NCBI GenBank assembly: GCA_026686845.1
Contig: JAIVEN010000012.1
Location: 15,068,501 to 15,132,500, forward strand
Direction: 5' to 3'
Origin: Adenanthera pavonina
Taxonomy: Eukaryota > Streptophyta > Magnoliopsida > Fabales > Fabaceae
DNA: 64,000 bases
Below the pieces are notes generated by a model. The model made no database searches. It had not been told where the DNA came from and saw only the letters and a list, made by a program, of their open reading frames with translations. Shown piece after piece: positions 48,226 through 59,500 of this stretch (positions are counted from its first letter, which is position 1; each line of letters opens with the position of its first letter). The translations under genes were made by a program, and so were the position numbers.

Positions 48226-50109
48226 GATTAAATTTAAATAGCAACCAATATTAGAAATATAGCTCATTAGGCAAAAATATACAACTTGACACATTACCAA
48301 CTAATTAGAAAATTGAATAATTATGGACTAATTTAAAAGGCCGTGACAAAAACCTATCATTATATTTTCATACAATTGAGAGAGACATGTAATTTCATTC
48401 ACAAAGTAATATTTAAAAGGAAATCCTCCAGCCATGCCCTGATTTTACGATAATACAGCATCAATTTAGCATTCAACAATGACCAATTAGTAGAAATGCA
48501 ATTAGTATATGAACAAGTTTAACATGGAGAGAGGTTACCTTGCTATTGCCTTTACTAGAATGGTGAGTAGTCTCAAGCCACGGTTATGATGTAGCAAATT
48601 AAATTCACACGGACTTTCCACTTCAGAACTAATATATTAAATTGATGAGGCAGGTTAAATTACTGGGTATTTTATAATACATTTGTTAATAAAAAAATGC
48701 TTGTAACTACGAAGAGTAAATATAGTGTACTGATTTCTAGTCATAATTATATTTTTGCACTTATAGTTGGGCATTTTGACAATAAAGGAAACAAAATCAA
48801 TGAAATTAGTAATCAAAACTTAAAAAGACATAACAACCAAAGAAAGCAAAAATAGGGATTGATAATGGAAAAAATGGCCCACCTCTTACCCATTGAAACT
48901 TAAAAGATACGAATTTGTAACAAAAAACATGGCTCACCTCTTATTGAAATACAAATAAAAACTAAAACCAAATTACCTTCACAAATGTTAACAAACTAAC
49001 CATACATAAAAGTTCCACACCATAAAAATAAAAATTATATCAAATCGTTTTCTTTTTGGTCATTAATTCGTGAGACCATGACTTATAAAAAAAAAAAAAG
49101 CCTACTAACCCATCTCATACATTATAGATAATTCAGAAATTATGTTGATTCAATTGCAGCCATCTTACACATACACTATGTTAATGTCTATTGCCCATGG
49201 ACTCCAATGACTTTGACGCTCACCAACATCATTAACATTCAATGTTTTCAATTCATCCCTTTAATTTTTTTTAAACAATAAGGAAAAGTATATGATTTTA
49301 ATTTACCATCAAATTAAAAGAACCATATAATAGCAAAAAAAGTTCACATTGAACGCAGTATCAATTAACCACGGTGATAAAGAAACAAGCTTTTTGGTTG
49401 AAATGAGAGAAACTCATTCAACAATACTTGGAAAGTGAAAGATAGGCTTTGGTCATTTAGCTTCAATAGTGGCCAACTCTTCTCTAAAGATTCAGCCTCT
49501 CACCCAACCTTTCTATAAAAATTATATCAAAATCAATTTTTTTAAAAAAAGAAAAGGCCGTGAACAAGAAACATGTTCACTACAAAAACAGAGCAACAAA
49601 CATAGGGTAACGGGTAAATATTCACTAACCACCACAAAAAAGAAACAAAGCACAAGATTAAGAATGATAGTCGTGAACAAGTAACATTACCTGCTTTGAT
49701 AATTATAGAGCATTGCAATGCTTCCTCTGAAGACGATGACTGAATAAGCTCTTCTAAAGATGATGGCCGAGTGAAGGTGAAGATCAAGAAAGCTAAAAAT
49801 CGAACGAGGAGGGAGACAGAAGCTGAAATAAGGAGCACCAAAATGAAGATAAAGGTTCCGATTTAACATTGGAATGAAGAAGGCATGGATTTTTGAGTGG
49901 ATCTAGGTAGGAGCACAATGGGTTTTTGTTGGATTGAAGAAGACTTTGCAGAAACACATGAATCTTCGCCAAAATTAAGCAACATTGTTGGAACAAATTG
50001 AAGAAACCTGTGGGTTTTGCAAATGAGTGAACAGTGATGTGGGCTCTGGGTTTTCAAGAAGAGGGAATCTAAAATTAGAGCTGACCGAAGGAAAAGAGCT
50101 GAGGCAAAG
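48226..50109 (-). other. Upstream region of the CACTA F transposase
   Basis: AT-rich, between the transposase start and the right subterminal array. On the minus strand, short overlapping ORFs at 50057-49542 lie where a first exon or leader would be, but none has a recognisable domain. No other gene is seen. Confidence 0.4.
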
Positions 50110-50418
50110 TTATATTAACTAAGAGGATAGTTTTAGTGAAACCGTCCTCTTATATATTATAATATAATGATAATATTTAATAATAAAATTTTATTATATT
50201 ATAATGTAATAATAAAATTTAATAATAAAATTTCATTATACTTAAAAGGATGGTTGCTATTAAAGATCTCCTCTTATACGCACTTAAGAGGACTAAGAGG
50301 ACAATTCATGTAGAAATCGTCCTCTTAAGTTCAGCAAATTACAACTTAATTACAAAATTGCCACCGGTCTTATTTTAGAGGACAGTTCCCATCCTAGAAT
50401 TGCTTTTATGTACTAGTG
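50110..50418. repeat. Right subterminal repeats and terminus of CACTA F
   Basis: AGAGGATAG, ACCGTCCTCTTA, AAGAGGACTAAGAGGAC and TCGTCCTCTTAAG alternate in both orientations up to the terminus ATGTACTAGTG. A TA-rich duplicated segment (TAATAATAAAATTT repeated, about 50170-50240) lies inside. Confidence 0.7.
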
Positions 50419-51065
50419 ATGACTTTCATCACAATCATCTAATTAAACTTACCAGTAACTAAGAAAAATAATTGAGTTCATTTTTCTAGTTTTAATTGGA
50501 TTTCATGCTTCACCTCTTAGTCCATCGCATTCACCTAATTTTAACTAGCTAGCTATAATGGTTAATCATATAGTTATCAATATGCATAAGAAAGATAAAA
50601 ATATGTTTTAGCTGCCAAAGTGTGGTGTCTACAGTATTTGAATGTTATATAGTTGTGAATCATGTGATAGAGGAATCTTTCTAATCATCCAATTATTTCC
50701 TTCAACTTTATATGTAATATTCATTCTTGAAGGACGAAGCTTTTTTCTTATCTGATCACTTTTGCCATATCCATGGTGGTGATCTTTTTTTTTTTTTGTC
50801 CTTTGTTATAATGTGTCAACAAGACCTTGAATATCAGTGCAATAGTTGTTAGTTTAATACGTAAGCAGTGATGATAATTGATCTACAGCGTGTATATATA
50901 TATAAAATGATGTTTCTTTAAAAGAAAATGGTTGAGTGCTTCAATAAATGATGAATATCAAATAGTACATGATTAAGCAGAGGTCCTTACCGTGGAGTTC
51001 CCTAATTATCGCTTCGTAACAATATTTTGTACGTAATTGATATCTTTTATTTTTTTGGAGAAATA
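50419..51065. other. Unassigned AT-rich stretch
   Basis: No feature beyond a 13-bp T tract at about 50787 and short TA runs. Confidence 0.4.
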
Positions 51066-51650
51066 AGCTATCAGTTTGTAAAGTTTTAGATGATTTTGAA
51101 ATTAGTTCTTGGACTTTAAATGTTTTTTTAATGAATTCCATAAAGTTTTGGCCATATAACACGTTGGTCCCTTCATTTCCATATATTTCAGCAAGGACTT
51201 TCATGTGGTATAAACTCCGTTAAACTTGCTGAGGTGACTGAGGGAGGAATGTGTGGCAACTGAGAAGATAGCAATTATAGAAAACACACTGTACTTAATC
51301 TTCCAGCTATACAAAACTTGCAGAGAGATCTCAATGATTTGCACGGATCTCTCTCCCTCAATGCTTCGTGTAGCTCTCACTCCAAGATTCGCACAGGTCT
51401 CTAGTAAAAACCTGACCTTGGTAAATGGCACTTCCTCCATTGTTCTAGCTAGAAGATAAAAGTCAAGTGTGTTGTCCTCTCAGTAGCCACATGGAAGTCC
51501 TCACTAGAATATATTGAGAAAAAAAGGAAGAAAGAAAGGGACAAACGTATTACGTACACAGCCAAAACTTTGGAGTTCACTAAAAAAAAAAAAATGAAGT
51601 CCAAGGACTACTTTCAAAATCACTTAAAACTATAGGGATTAAAAGCATAT
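51066..51650. mobile_element. Long-inverted-repeat element (Mutator-like, possibly with captured sequence)
   Basis: The left arm (51066-51176) and right arm (51527-51650) are inverted repeats for about 110 bp: GATTTTGAAATTAGTTCTTGG pairs with the complement of CCAAGGACTACTTTCAAAATC, and TAAAGTTTTGGCC with the complement of GCCAAAACTTTGG. The central 350 bp is less AT-rich than its surroundings and open for 79 codons on the minus strand (51440-51201), with no domain I recognise. A clear target duplication was not found. Confidence 0.55.
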
Positions 51651-51655
51651 TTTTA

Positions 51656-52699
51656 CTTTATGTTTTTTAAAGGAATGAATAGTTTTACAGTATTCTATTT
51701 TTTTTATTGAAGTAGTATCTTGATTAAATTAATTTGCTCCATCGCCTTTTGAGGAAAAATACTATTTGGTGGTAAAGTTTTGTAGTTCTTTGTGATCCTA
51801 CATGACTTAATTTATATTAGTCTAAGTCTAATAAATCTTCCAGTTGAAGTAAAGTAACTCTATCATAACTAAAAAATAATGATTTCCTCAAACTTTTTTA
51901 ATTTCTTTTTATCATTTTTAAAAAATGATTAAATATTTGACAAGGAAACAATTATATATGATTCAACTGTAAGAAAATGAATAATTAAATAGCTATTATA
52001 TTCACCTTTCAGTTTGCAACATGATGAAAGCCGATAAATTTGACACTCATTAAGTCATGCAAATATCGATCCACAGAAAGGTCAAAATTCAACAACAATA
52101 ATAATAAATAAAAAGTTAAGATAAGAAAAAGAGAGGCAATTAATTTTTGTTTAGATAAATTTAGATACAACTCTATGTAAGTTTTTTAATTAAAACATGG
52201 TAAGCATATATATATATATATAATTTTTAGATATATAATGACAAATAGGTAATTTCACAGAAAAATTATATAATTATTTGAAAAATTATGCTCTTATAGA
52301 ATTTCTTTTTGAAAAGTGTCTATTTTTTCTTTTTCAATTAACAACTTTAATAGGGTTTTAAGGAATCGTACATAAGTTCTTTTAAAAATAAAATTGCACC
52401 TAAACGTTAAATAGTGTTATTTCCAACTAGAGTGGGCACGTAATTGCATAGTCTAAGTAAGCCACATTATTTCTGCTCGTGAACAGTGTGGCCACTTAAA
52501 TTTTTTTTTAATTTTCTATTGATAGCTTGTCGAGTGGATTTTGAATAATGAATGGTCATATGAACTGTGTATTCGATCTTCAATCGCTGTAGCTTGTGCA
52601 GGGTTATCTGAGTTAGGTCAATTTTTTAATAAACTTTTTTTTTATTTAGCAGAATTATTGTCAGTTGCTCAACAAATCTTGAAAAAAACCTAACAATAA
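51656..52699. other. Unassigned AT-rich stretch
   Basis: No ORF or repeat structure recognised. A (TA)n run lies at about 52207-52222. Confidence 0.4.
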
Positions 52700-53012
52700 A
52701 TTGATAAGGATTTCTACTCACAAACTATGTAGACTTTGATCCCTTTTAAGTGTACCTAGGTCCTAAACTTTTATCCCAGGTCATGTTTCCTATATAAAAA
52801 ATAATATAAATTTATTATTCTTCCCATCTATTTTTTTCTTTCATAGAATAAATAATGACATGTAATTAACAAGAATAATTGAAATAATTTTTAAGACCAT
52901 ATCTATATAACACAATTAGTTTAGGTTAATGTTGTCCTGAATAGATGGCATAGGGTACCTAATATCTTCCCACACATAACTAACTCCCTAATCCAACTTA
53001 TTGTTTATTTTT
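52700..53012 (+). mobile_element. Fragment of a second G-family LTR
   Basis: Aligns with 45140-45500 of G: ACTATGTAGACTTTGATCCC against ACTACGTTGATTTTGATCCC, then GTACCTAGGTCC...CCCAGGTCATG, and later the 'ctaactccctaatccaact' segment against 'cgtactcccgaacccaact'. It ends abruptly where element B begins, so B inserted into an older G copy. Confidence 0.6.
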
Positions 53013-56000
53013 TGTAACAACCCTCATGACGCTTATCTTTGCCATTGTGTGCAGGACCGAAGAAAATAGGACAAAGGAAGGTTCAAGTGGAGAAGAAATG
53101 GGCTCCACGCCGCGGCGAGAAGCAGGGCTGCCGCAGCAAGAGCCAATTCCAGTGGCATTGTTCTGGCCGAAACTAGTAGTGCTGCAGTGAACTTATCTGG
53201 AGCCGCAGTTAGAGTCGAGAAATTTGTTTAAATTAGAATCATTTTGGATGAAAAGAAAAGAAAGAAATGGAGGGAGCGATGGAGAAGACGCGATGAGCTC
53301 TGCTAGGGTTCAAGTTTTTTCGGCAAATAGGAGTGTTTTCCGGTGTCCAAGAGCTAGGATCTTGGTTGGTAAGTGATCCCTACACCTTCTTATCTATTTT
53401 CTTCGATCTAAACTTGGGATTTTTCGGGTATAAATTGGGATCTTTGATTTTTGTCGAATCCCACTGATTGAAATGTATGAAATAGGGTTGAAGGAGTGTG
53501 ATTTGGTATGTATGTTGCTCGGGTATGAGTTTTGAAGGGATTATGCATGATTTGAGTTTAACCCTAGGTTGTTTTTTGTTAGAGCTCTTGAGAAACTGAA
53601 TTTTATGGGATTGATTGATATTTGAATGATTCCTCGGAGCTTAATGATTTATGAATATGGGGTTGGAACTTGAGTTAGGCCTAGATGGTTGAATTGTGGT
53701 TTTTGATCAAGTGGTATGTTGTGTTAATTGAGGGATTATATTATTGTACCGGTAGATTGGCTAATCAGAGACATATAGTTCCTGATTAGGGTGCTCTAGA
53801 GGCTTGCCTAAGTCCCTGGGTGCGTGATGCTGACAACCTGAGGTAACTAAGTGTTTGATTATTGTATTGTATTGTATGTTAGTATGTATATTTATGTATG
53901 TATATATATGCATGTTTCTTTTATACCACGATATTGATGTGATTGTGTGTATTATTTTCTATATATCGTGGTATGCACACAACTAAATGATAGTTATAAT
54001 GATTATGATGATGATATTGGCATGACATGACATGATGCATACATATTATTGTGACATGATGATGATGATTATATGATAATACATGAGCATTACCACATGA
54101 CATTATGAGATTGTGATATATGGTGGATTGGGTGGTGATGATGATATGATATGATATGATATATGATTAGAGCAGATAAGGATGTGATCCCTATCACTAA
54201 ATCCTCCCTTATGGCTAGGGGAGTCAGCCGGCAGTAGATTGTACCTTCCCTAAATCACCACTAATTTGAGGTGGCCCAGGGGAAGGAGAGCCACAGTTCG
54301 AACATTAGTGTTACCTTTGGCAGGGTACACTAATGGGAGGTGAGCTTGGTAATGTCCTGAAATCAGTCTTCACCGACTATTGGAAGGGAGTTACCTATAT
54401 GAAATGTCCTGTTATAACGACTGCCCATGGTTCTAGTTGTATGTGAGGGAGATATGCATTCCATTCATTTCACATTACATCCATAAGTTGTATGATATAT
54501 ATGTATACTTTTATGTGTGTGGTTATCACCGGTTACTGAGACATTGTCTCACACCCCTCTCCCATGAACTAACATTTCAAGTGAAGACTCTAGTGCTCGT
54601 TCAGAAATGATCAAGAAGTTAGCGGTCTTTCCGTTCTTGAGAATTCCAAGTATATTTAGTGGTTATAATTTAGTTTATATAATTTTGTGCCAAGTAAGTG
54701 GATGTAATTGGTTGCCTGGATGAGAGTCCTAGGAGTAATATCTGTATGTTATGAGATGATAGTGATATCGATGGATGTTATGCAAGATTTGTATAGTGAT
54801 GTATGTGATGTAATGATGTGTGATGTTGAAAGGGACCCCGGTATGGGTCTTTAATGTATGAACAGGTATTTGTATAATAGAATGGTTGACTGCAAGCCCA
54901 AAGATGGTTTTGGGTCATGTATGTGAGTTTTGGGCATAGAGCCCATTATGTGGTTTTGGGGTTCAAGGGGGGTCAATTCTCAAAGGAAAGGTTTCTTCAG
55001 GATAAAACATCCTTAGACATGTTGGTTGAGCCATATATGACCTGTGTGAAGGGTCTCTAGGTGTCCATGTGCCTTCAGTGGCAATTGGAGGTAATAGTTT
55101 GTGAGCTTTGCTCAAAAAGTGGCAAAAATGGTGTTGGGTGTCCAGAATCTACAAATGGAGTTGGATTCAAGTAAAATTGGTGTCTATATTTAGATCGGGA
55201 TGATAGTGACCTATCGAAGTTGGAATCAGGTCAATCGGAGATTGAAAAAAGAAGTTATGCGCATCGGAAGTTAGCTCGGCAAATCAGCAATTTACTAATA
55301 TAAGTTCTGATGATGGGGTCGTGATACCAGAAATCCAAGCCGCAATGCTAGCAAGACAGTGGGCGTCGGTGAATTTGTGAAATGTTGGAGCCACGGTGCC
55401 ACTGTAGCAGGCTGCGGCCTCGTCCTGTTCAAGTTCTTTTCTGGTGTTTTTCTACTGCTTTGAAGTTTTGGAAAGATGTTGATAGTGGACCCTAGTATGG
55501 GTCTTTAATGTATGAACAGGTATTTGTATAATAGAATGGTTGACTGCAAGCCCAAAGATGGTTTTGGGTCATGTATGTGAGTTTTGGGCATATAGCCCAT
55601 TATGTGGTTTTGGGGTTCAAGGGGGGTCAATTCTCAAAGGAAAGGTTTCTTCAGGATAAAACCTCCTTAGACATGTTGGTTGAGCCATATATGACCTGTG
55701 TGAAGGGTCTCTAGGTGTCCATGTGCCTTTAGTGGCAATTGGAGGTAATAGTTTGTGAGCTTTGCTCAAAAAGTGGCCAAAATGGTGTTGGGTGTCCAGA
55801 ATCTACAAATGGAGTTGGATTCAAGTAAAATTGGTGTCTATATTTAGATCGGAATGATAGTGACCTATAGAAGTTGGAATCAGGTCAATCGGAGATTGAA
55901 AAAAGAAGTTATGCACATCGGAAGTTAGCTCGGCAAATCAGCAATTTACTAATATAAGTTCTGATGATGGGGTCGTGATACCAGAAATCCAAGCCGCAAT

Positions 56001-58828
56001 GCTAGCAAGACAGTGGGCGTCGGTGAATTTGTGAAATGTTGGAGCCACGGTGCCACTGTAGCAGGCTGCGGCCTCGTCCTGTTCAAGTTCTTTTCTGGTG
56101 TTTTTCTACTGCTTTGAAGTTTTGGAAAGATGTTGATAGTGGACCCCGGTATGGGTCTTTAATGTATGAACATGTATTTGTATAATAGAATGGTTGACTG
56201 CAAGCCCAAAGATGGTTTTGGGTCATGTATGTGAGTTTTGGGCATAGAGCCCATTATGTGGTTTTGGGGTTCAAGGGGGGTCAATTCTCAAAGGAAAGGT
56301 TTCTTCAGGATAAAACCTCTTTAGACATATTGGTTGAGCCATATATGACCTGTGTGAAGGGTCTCTAGGGGTCCATGTGCCTTTAGTGGCAATTGGAGGT
56401 AATAGTTTGTGAGCTTTGCTCAAAAAGTGGCAAAAATGGTGTTGGGTGTTCAGAATCTACAAATGGAGTTAGATTCAACTAAAATGGGTGTCTATATTTA
56501 GATCGGGATGATAGTGACCTATCGAAGTTGGAATCAGGTCAATCGGAGATTGAAAAAAGAAGTTATGTGCATCGGAAGTTAGCTCGGCAAATCAGCAATT
56601 TACTAATATAAGTTCTGATGCTGGGGTCGTGATGCCAGAAATCCAAGCCGCAATGCTAGCAAGACAGTGGACGTCGGTGAATCTGTGAAAGGTTGGAGCC
56701 ACGGTGCCACTGTAGCAGGCTGCGGCCTCGTCCTGTTCAAGTTCTTTTCTGGTGTTTTTCTACTGCTTTGAAGTTTTGGAAAGATGTTGATAGTGGACCC
56801 CGGTATGGGTCTTTAATGTATGAACATGTATTTGTATAATAGAATGGTTGACTGCAAGCCCAAAGATGGTTTTGGGTCATGTATGTGAGTTTTGGGCATA
56901 GAGCCCATTATGTGGTTTTGGGGTTCAAGGGGGGTCAATTCTCAAAGGAAAGGTTTCTTCAGGATAAAACCTCCTTAGACATGTTGGTTGAGCCATATAT
57001 GACCTGTGTGAAGGGTCTCTAGGTGTCCATGTGCCTTTAGTGGCAATTGGAGGTATTAGTTTGTGAGCTTTGCTCAAAAAGTGGCCAAAATGGTGTTGGG
57101 TGTCCAGAATCTACAAATGGAGTTGGATTCAAGTAAAATGGGTGTCTATATTTAGATCGGGATGATAGTGACCTATAGAAGTTGGAATCAGGTCAATCGG
57201 AGATTGAAAAAAGAAGTTATGCGCGTCAGAAGTTAGCTCGGCAAATCAGCAATTTACTAATATAAGTTCTGATGCTGGGGTCGTGATGCCAGAAATCCAA
57301 GCCGCAATGCTAGCAAGACAGTGGGCGTCGGTGAATTTGTGAAATGTTGGAGCCACGGTGTCACTGTAGCAGGCTGCGGCCTCATCCTGTTCAAGTTCTT
57401 TTCTGGTGTTTTTCTACTGCTTTGAAGTTTTGGAAAGATGTTGATAGTGGACCCCGGTATGGGTCTTTAATGTATGAACAGGTATTTGTATAATAGAATG
57501 GTTGACTGCAAGCCCAAAGATGGTTTTGGGTCATGTATGTGAGTTTTGGGCATAGAGCCCATTATGTGGTTTTGGGGTTCAAGGGGGGTCAATTCTCAAA
57601 GGAAAGGTTTCTTCAGGATAAAACCTCTTTAGACATATTGGTTGAGCCATATATGACCTGTGTGAAGGGTCTCTAGGGGTCCATGTGCCTTTGGTGGCAA
57701 TTGGAGGTAATAGTTTGTGAGCTTTGCTCAAAAAGTGGCCAAAATGGTGTTGGGTGTCCAGAATCTACAAATGGAGTTAGATTCAAATAAAATGGGTGTC
57801 TATATTTAGATCGGGATGATAGTGACCTATAGAAGTTGGAATCAGGTCAATCGGAGATTGAAAAAAGAAGTTATGTGCATCGGAAGTTAGCTCGGCAAAT
57901 CAGCAATTTACTAATATAAGTTCTGATGCTGGGGTCGTGATGCCAGAAATCCAAGCCGCAATGCTAGCAAGACAGTGGGCGTCGGTGAATTTGTGAAATG
58001 TTGGAGCCACGGTGTCACTGTAGCAGGCTGCGGCCTCGTCCTGTTCAAGTTCTTTTCTGGTGTTTTTCTACTGCTTTGAAGTTTTGGAAAGATGTTGATA
58101 GTGGACCCCGGTATGGGTCTTTAATGTATGAACAGGTATTTGTATAATAGAATGGTTGACTGCAAGCCCAAAGATGGTTTTGGGTCATGTATGTGAGTTT
58201 TGGGCATATAGCCCATTATGTGGTTCTGGGGTTCAAAGGGGGTCAATTCTCAAAGGAAAGGTTTCTTAAGGATAAAACCTCCTTAGATATGTTGGTTGAG
58301 CCATATATGACCTGTGTGAAGGGTCTCTAGGTGTCCATGTGCCTTTAGTGTCAATTGGAGGTAATAGTTTGTGAGCTTTGCTCAAAAAGTGGCAAAAATG
58401 GTGTTGGGTGTCCAGAATCTACAAATGGAGTTGGATTCAAGTAAAATGGGTGTCTATATTTAGATCGGGATGATAGTGACCTATAGAAGTTGGAATCAGG
58501 TCAATCGGAGATTGAAAAAAGAAGTTATGCGCGTCAGAAGTTAGCTCGGCAAATCAGCAATTTACTGATATAAGTTCTGATGCTGGGGTCGTGATGCCAG
58601 AAATCCAAGCCGCAATGCTAGCAAGACAGTGGACGTCGGTGAATCTGTGAAAGGTTGGAGCCACGGTGCCACTTTAGCAGGCTGCGGCCTCGTCCTGTTC
58701 AAGTTCTTTTCTGGTGTTTTTCTACTGCTTTGAAGTTTTGGAAAGTTGTTTTGAGATATTGGGTTTATGTTTGGTTGGTTTTTGAAGTTCTTGGTCGGTT
58801 CTGGAGGTGTCAGGAGGTAAGTGCTACA
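53013..58828 (+). repeat. 5' LTR of element B, expanded by an internal tandem array
   Basis: Starts TGTAACAACCCTCATG and ends GTGCTACA. At 5,816 bp it is more than twice the A LTR. Subtracting five extra 654-bp units leaves about 2,546 bp, close to A. The two conserved stem-loops are intact: ATACCACGATAT/ATATCGTGGTAT (53923-53974) and GAGACATTGTCTC (54538-54550). An ATGATATG-rich microsatellite lies at about 54060-54170. Confidence 0.85.
54830..58745 (+). repeat. Six head-to-tail copies of a 654-bp unit inside the LTR
   Basis: The anchor GGACCCCGGTATGGG (or one variant) occurs at 54833, 55487, 56141, 56795, 57449 and 58103, exactly 654 bp apart each time. The end anchor GAAAG shows the same spacing (58087, 58741). 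Units differ by a few substitutions and no net indel. The homologous segment is single-copy in both LTRs of element A (about 7202-7820 and 13693-14300). The junction has GATGTTGA on both sides in the first unit, suggesting a microhomology-seeded first duplication. Confidence 0.95.
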
Positions 58829-58831
58829 TGT

Positions 58832-58843
58832 TGGTATCAGAGC
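58832..58843 (+). promoter_or_regulatory. tRNA-iMet primer binding site, element B
   Basis: TGGTATCAGAGC lies 3 nt after the LTR, the standard complement to the 3' end of plant initiator methionine tRNA. The intact site and the same 3-nt spacing in A fix the LTR boundaries. Confidence 0.92.
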
Positions 58844-59284
58844 AATGGTTCACACCATTGTTTCTACTTGTGGAAATACTTGGCACAATATGGATTACAT
58901 AAACTCATATATTCCCAATATTATAGTAGTCCAGAGTCATCTAACTAAATATGTCGCTATTGGTGTATTAAGGGAAGGATGTACTACAGGAGGTAAGCAA
59001 TGTAATAGTGATCTCCAGAGTGAGATGCAGGAGAAAGGAGTTAAGTTGAATGATTGAGTTATTAATTAAGGAAGAACATTGAATAGAATATAAGAGCAGT
59101 TGAACTAGTAAAGGTATGGTGATGTGAATGAAGAACCTAGTATATATGTGAAGTTCACTGCTAGAGAGGTCAAGCCAACGAGTATAAGGTAATATGACTG
59201 ATGGAATCGATGTGAATGTGATGGAGCCAAAGGGGCCCTAAGAGTTAGAAGAAGAGGTATCTTCTTTCAACTAAAAGACTTTCG

Positions 59285-59500
59285 AAAGCTAATCCACCAG
59301 CTTTTGAAAGTAAGCTGAAACGTGCTATGGCTAAAGAGTGGGTGGATCAATTAAAAACTATATTTGGTGCTATGGATTGCTTTTTTGAATAAAGGGTGTA
59401 ATTTGTAATACTCAAGATGGAAAAAGAGGTTAAGGAGTCGAGAAGGCAAGTCTTACTGAGTGCTGAGGCTTCGAGAGCTTGCCTGGAAATCAAGGAATCG
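59285..59500 (+). pseudogene. gag remnant, element B
   Basis: NPPAFESKLKRAMAKEW then VDQLKTIFGAMDC from 59291 matches the gag remnant of A almost residue for residue. A TAA follows at the same codon as in A (DC + three codons). The next codons, YSRWKK-like in another frame, are decayed. No downstream gag, zinc finger or pol was recognised. Confidence 0.65.

Larger units (their letters stand above)
40622..50418 (-). mobile_element. TNP2-bearing CACTA transposon F, interrupted by LTR G
   Basis: The right end is ...ATGTACTAGTG (50418), reading CACTAGTACATAAAAG inward, with subterminal AGAGGACAATTC / CGTCCTCTTA repeats (50110-50400). The proposed left end at 40622 (CACAGGTACGTATAA) matches it at 11 of 15 positions. 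It is followed by TTCAAGGACGATT / AACCGTCCTTGATT repeats, which resume after the G insertion (45743-45830). A TNP2 transposase pseudogene lies between on the minus strand. Flanking 3-mers (gtt, atg) do not match, so the left border is uncertain. The second transposase half and TNPA-like gene are missing or unrecognisable. Confidence 0.6.

Noticed and set aside
54830..58745. CRISPR-like or satellite array
   Set aside because: The unit is 654 bp with no spacer and is confined to one LTR in plant DNA, so it is neither a CRISPR array nor, on this evidence, a chromosomal satellite.
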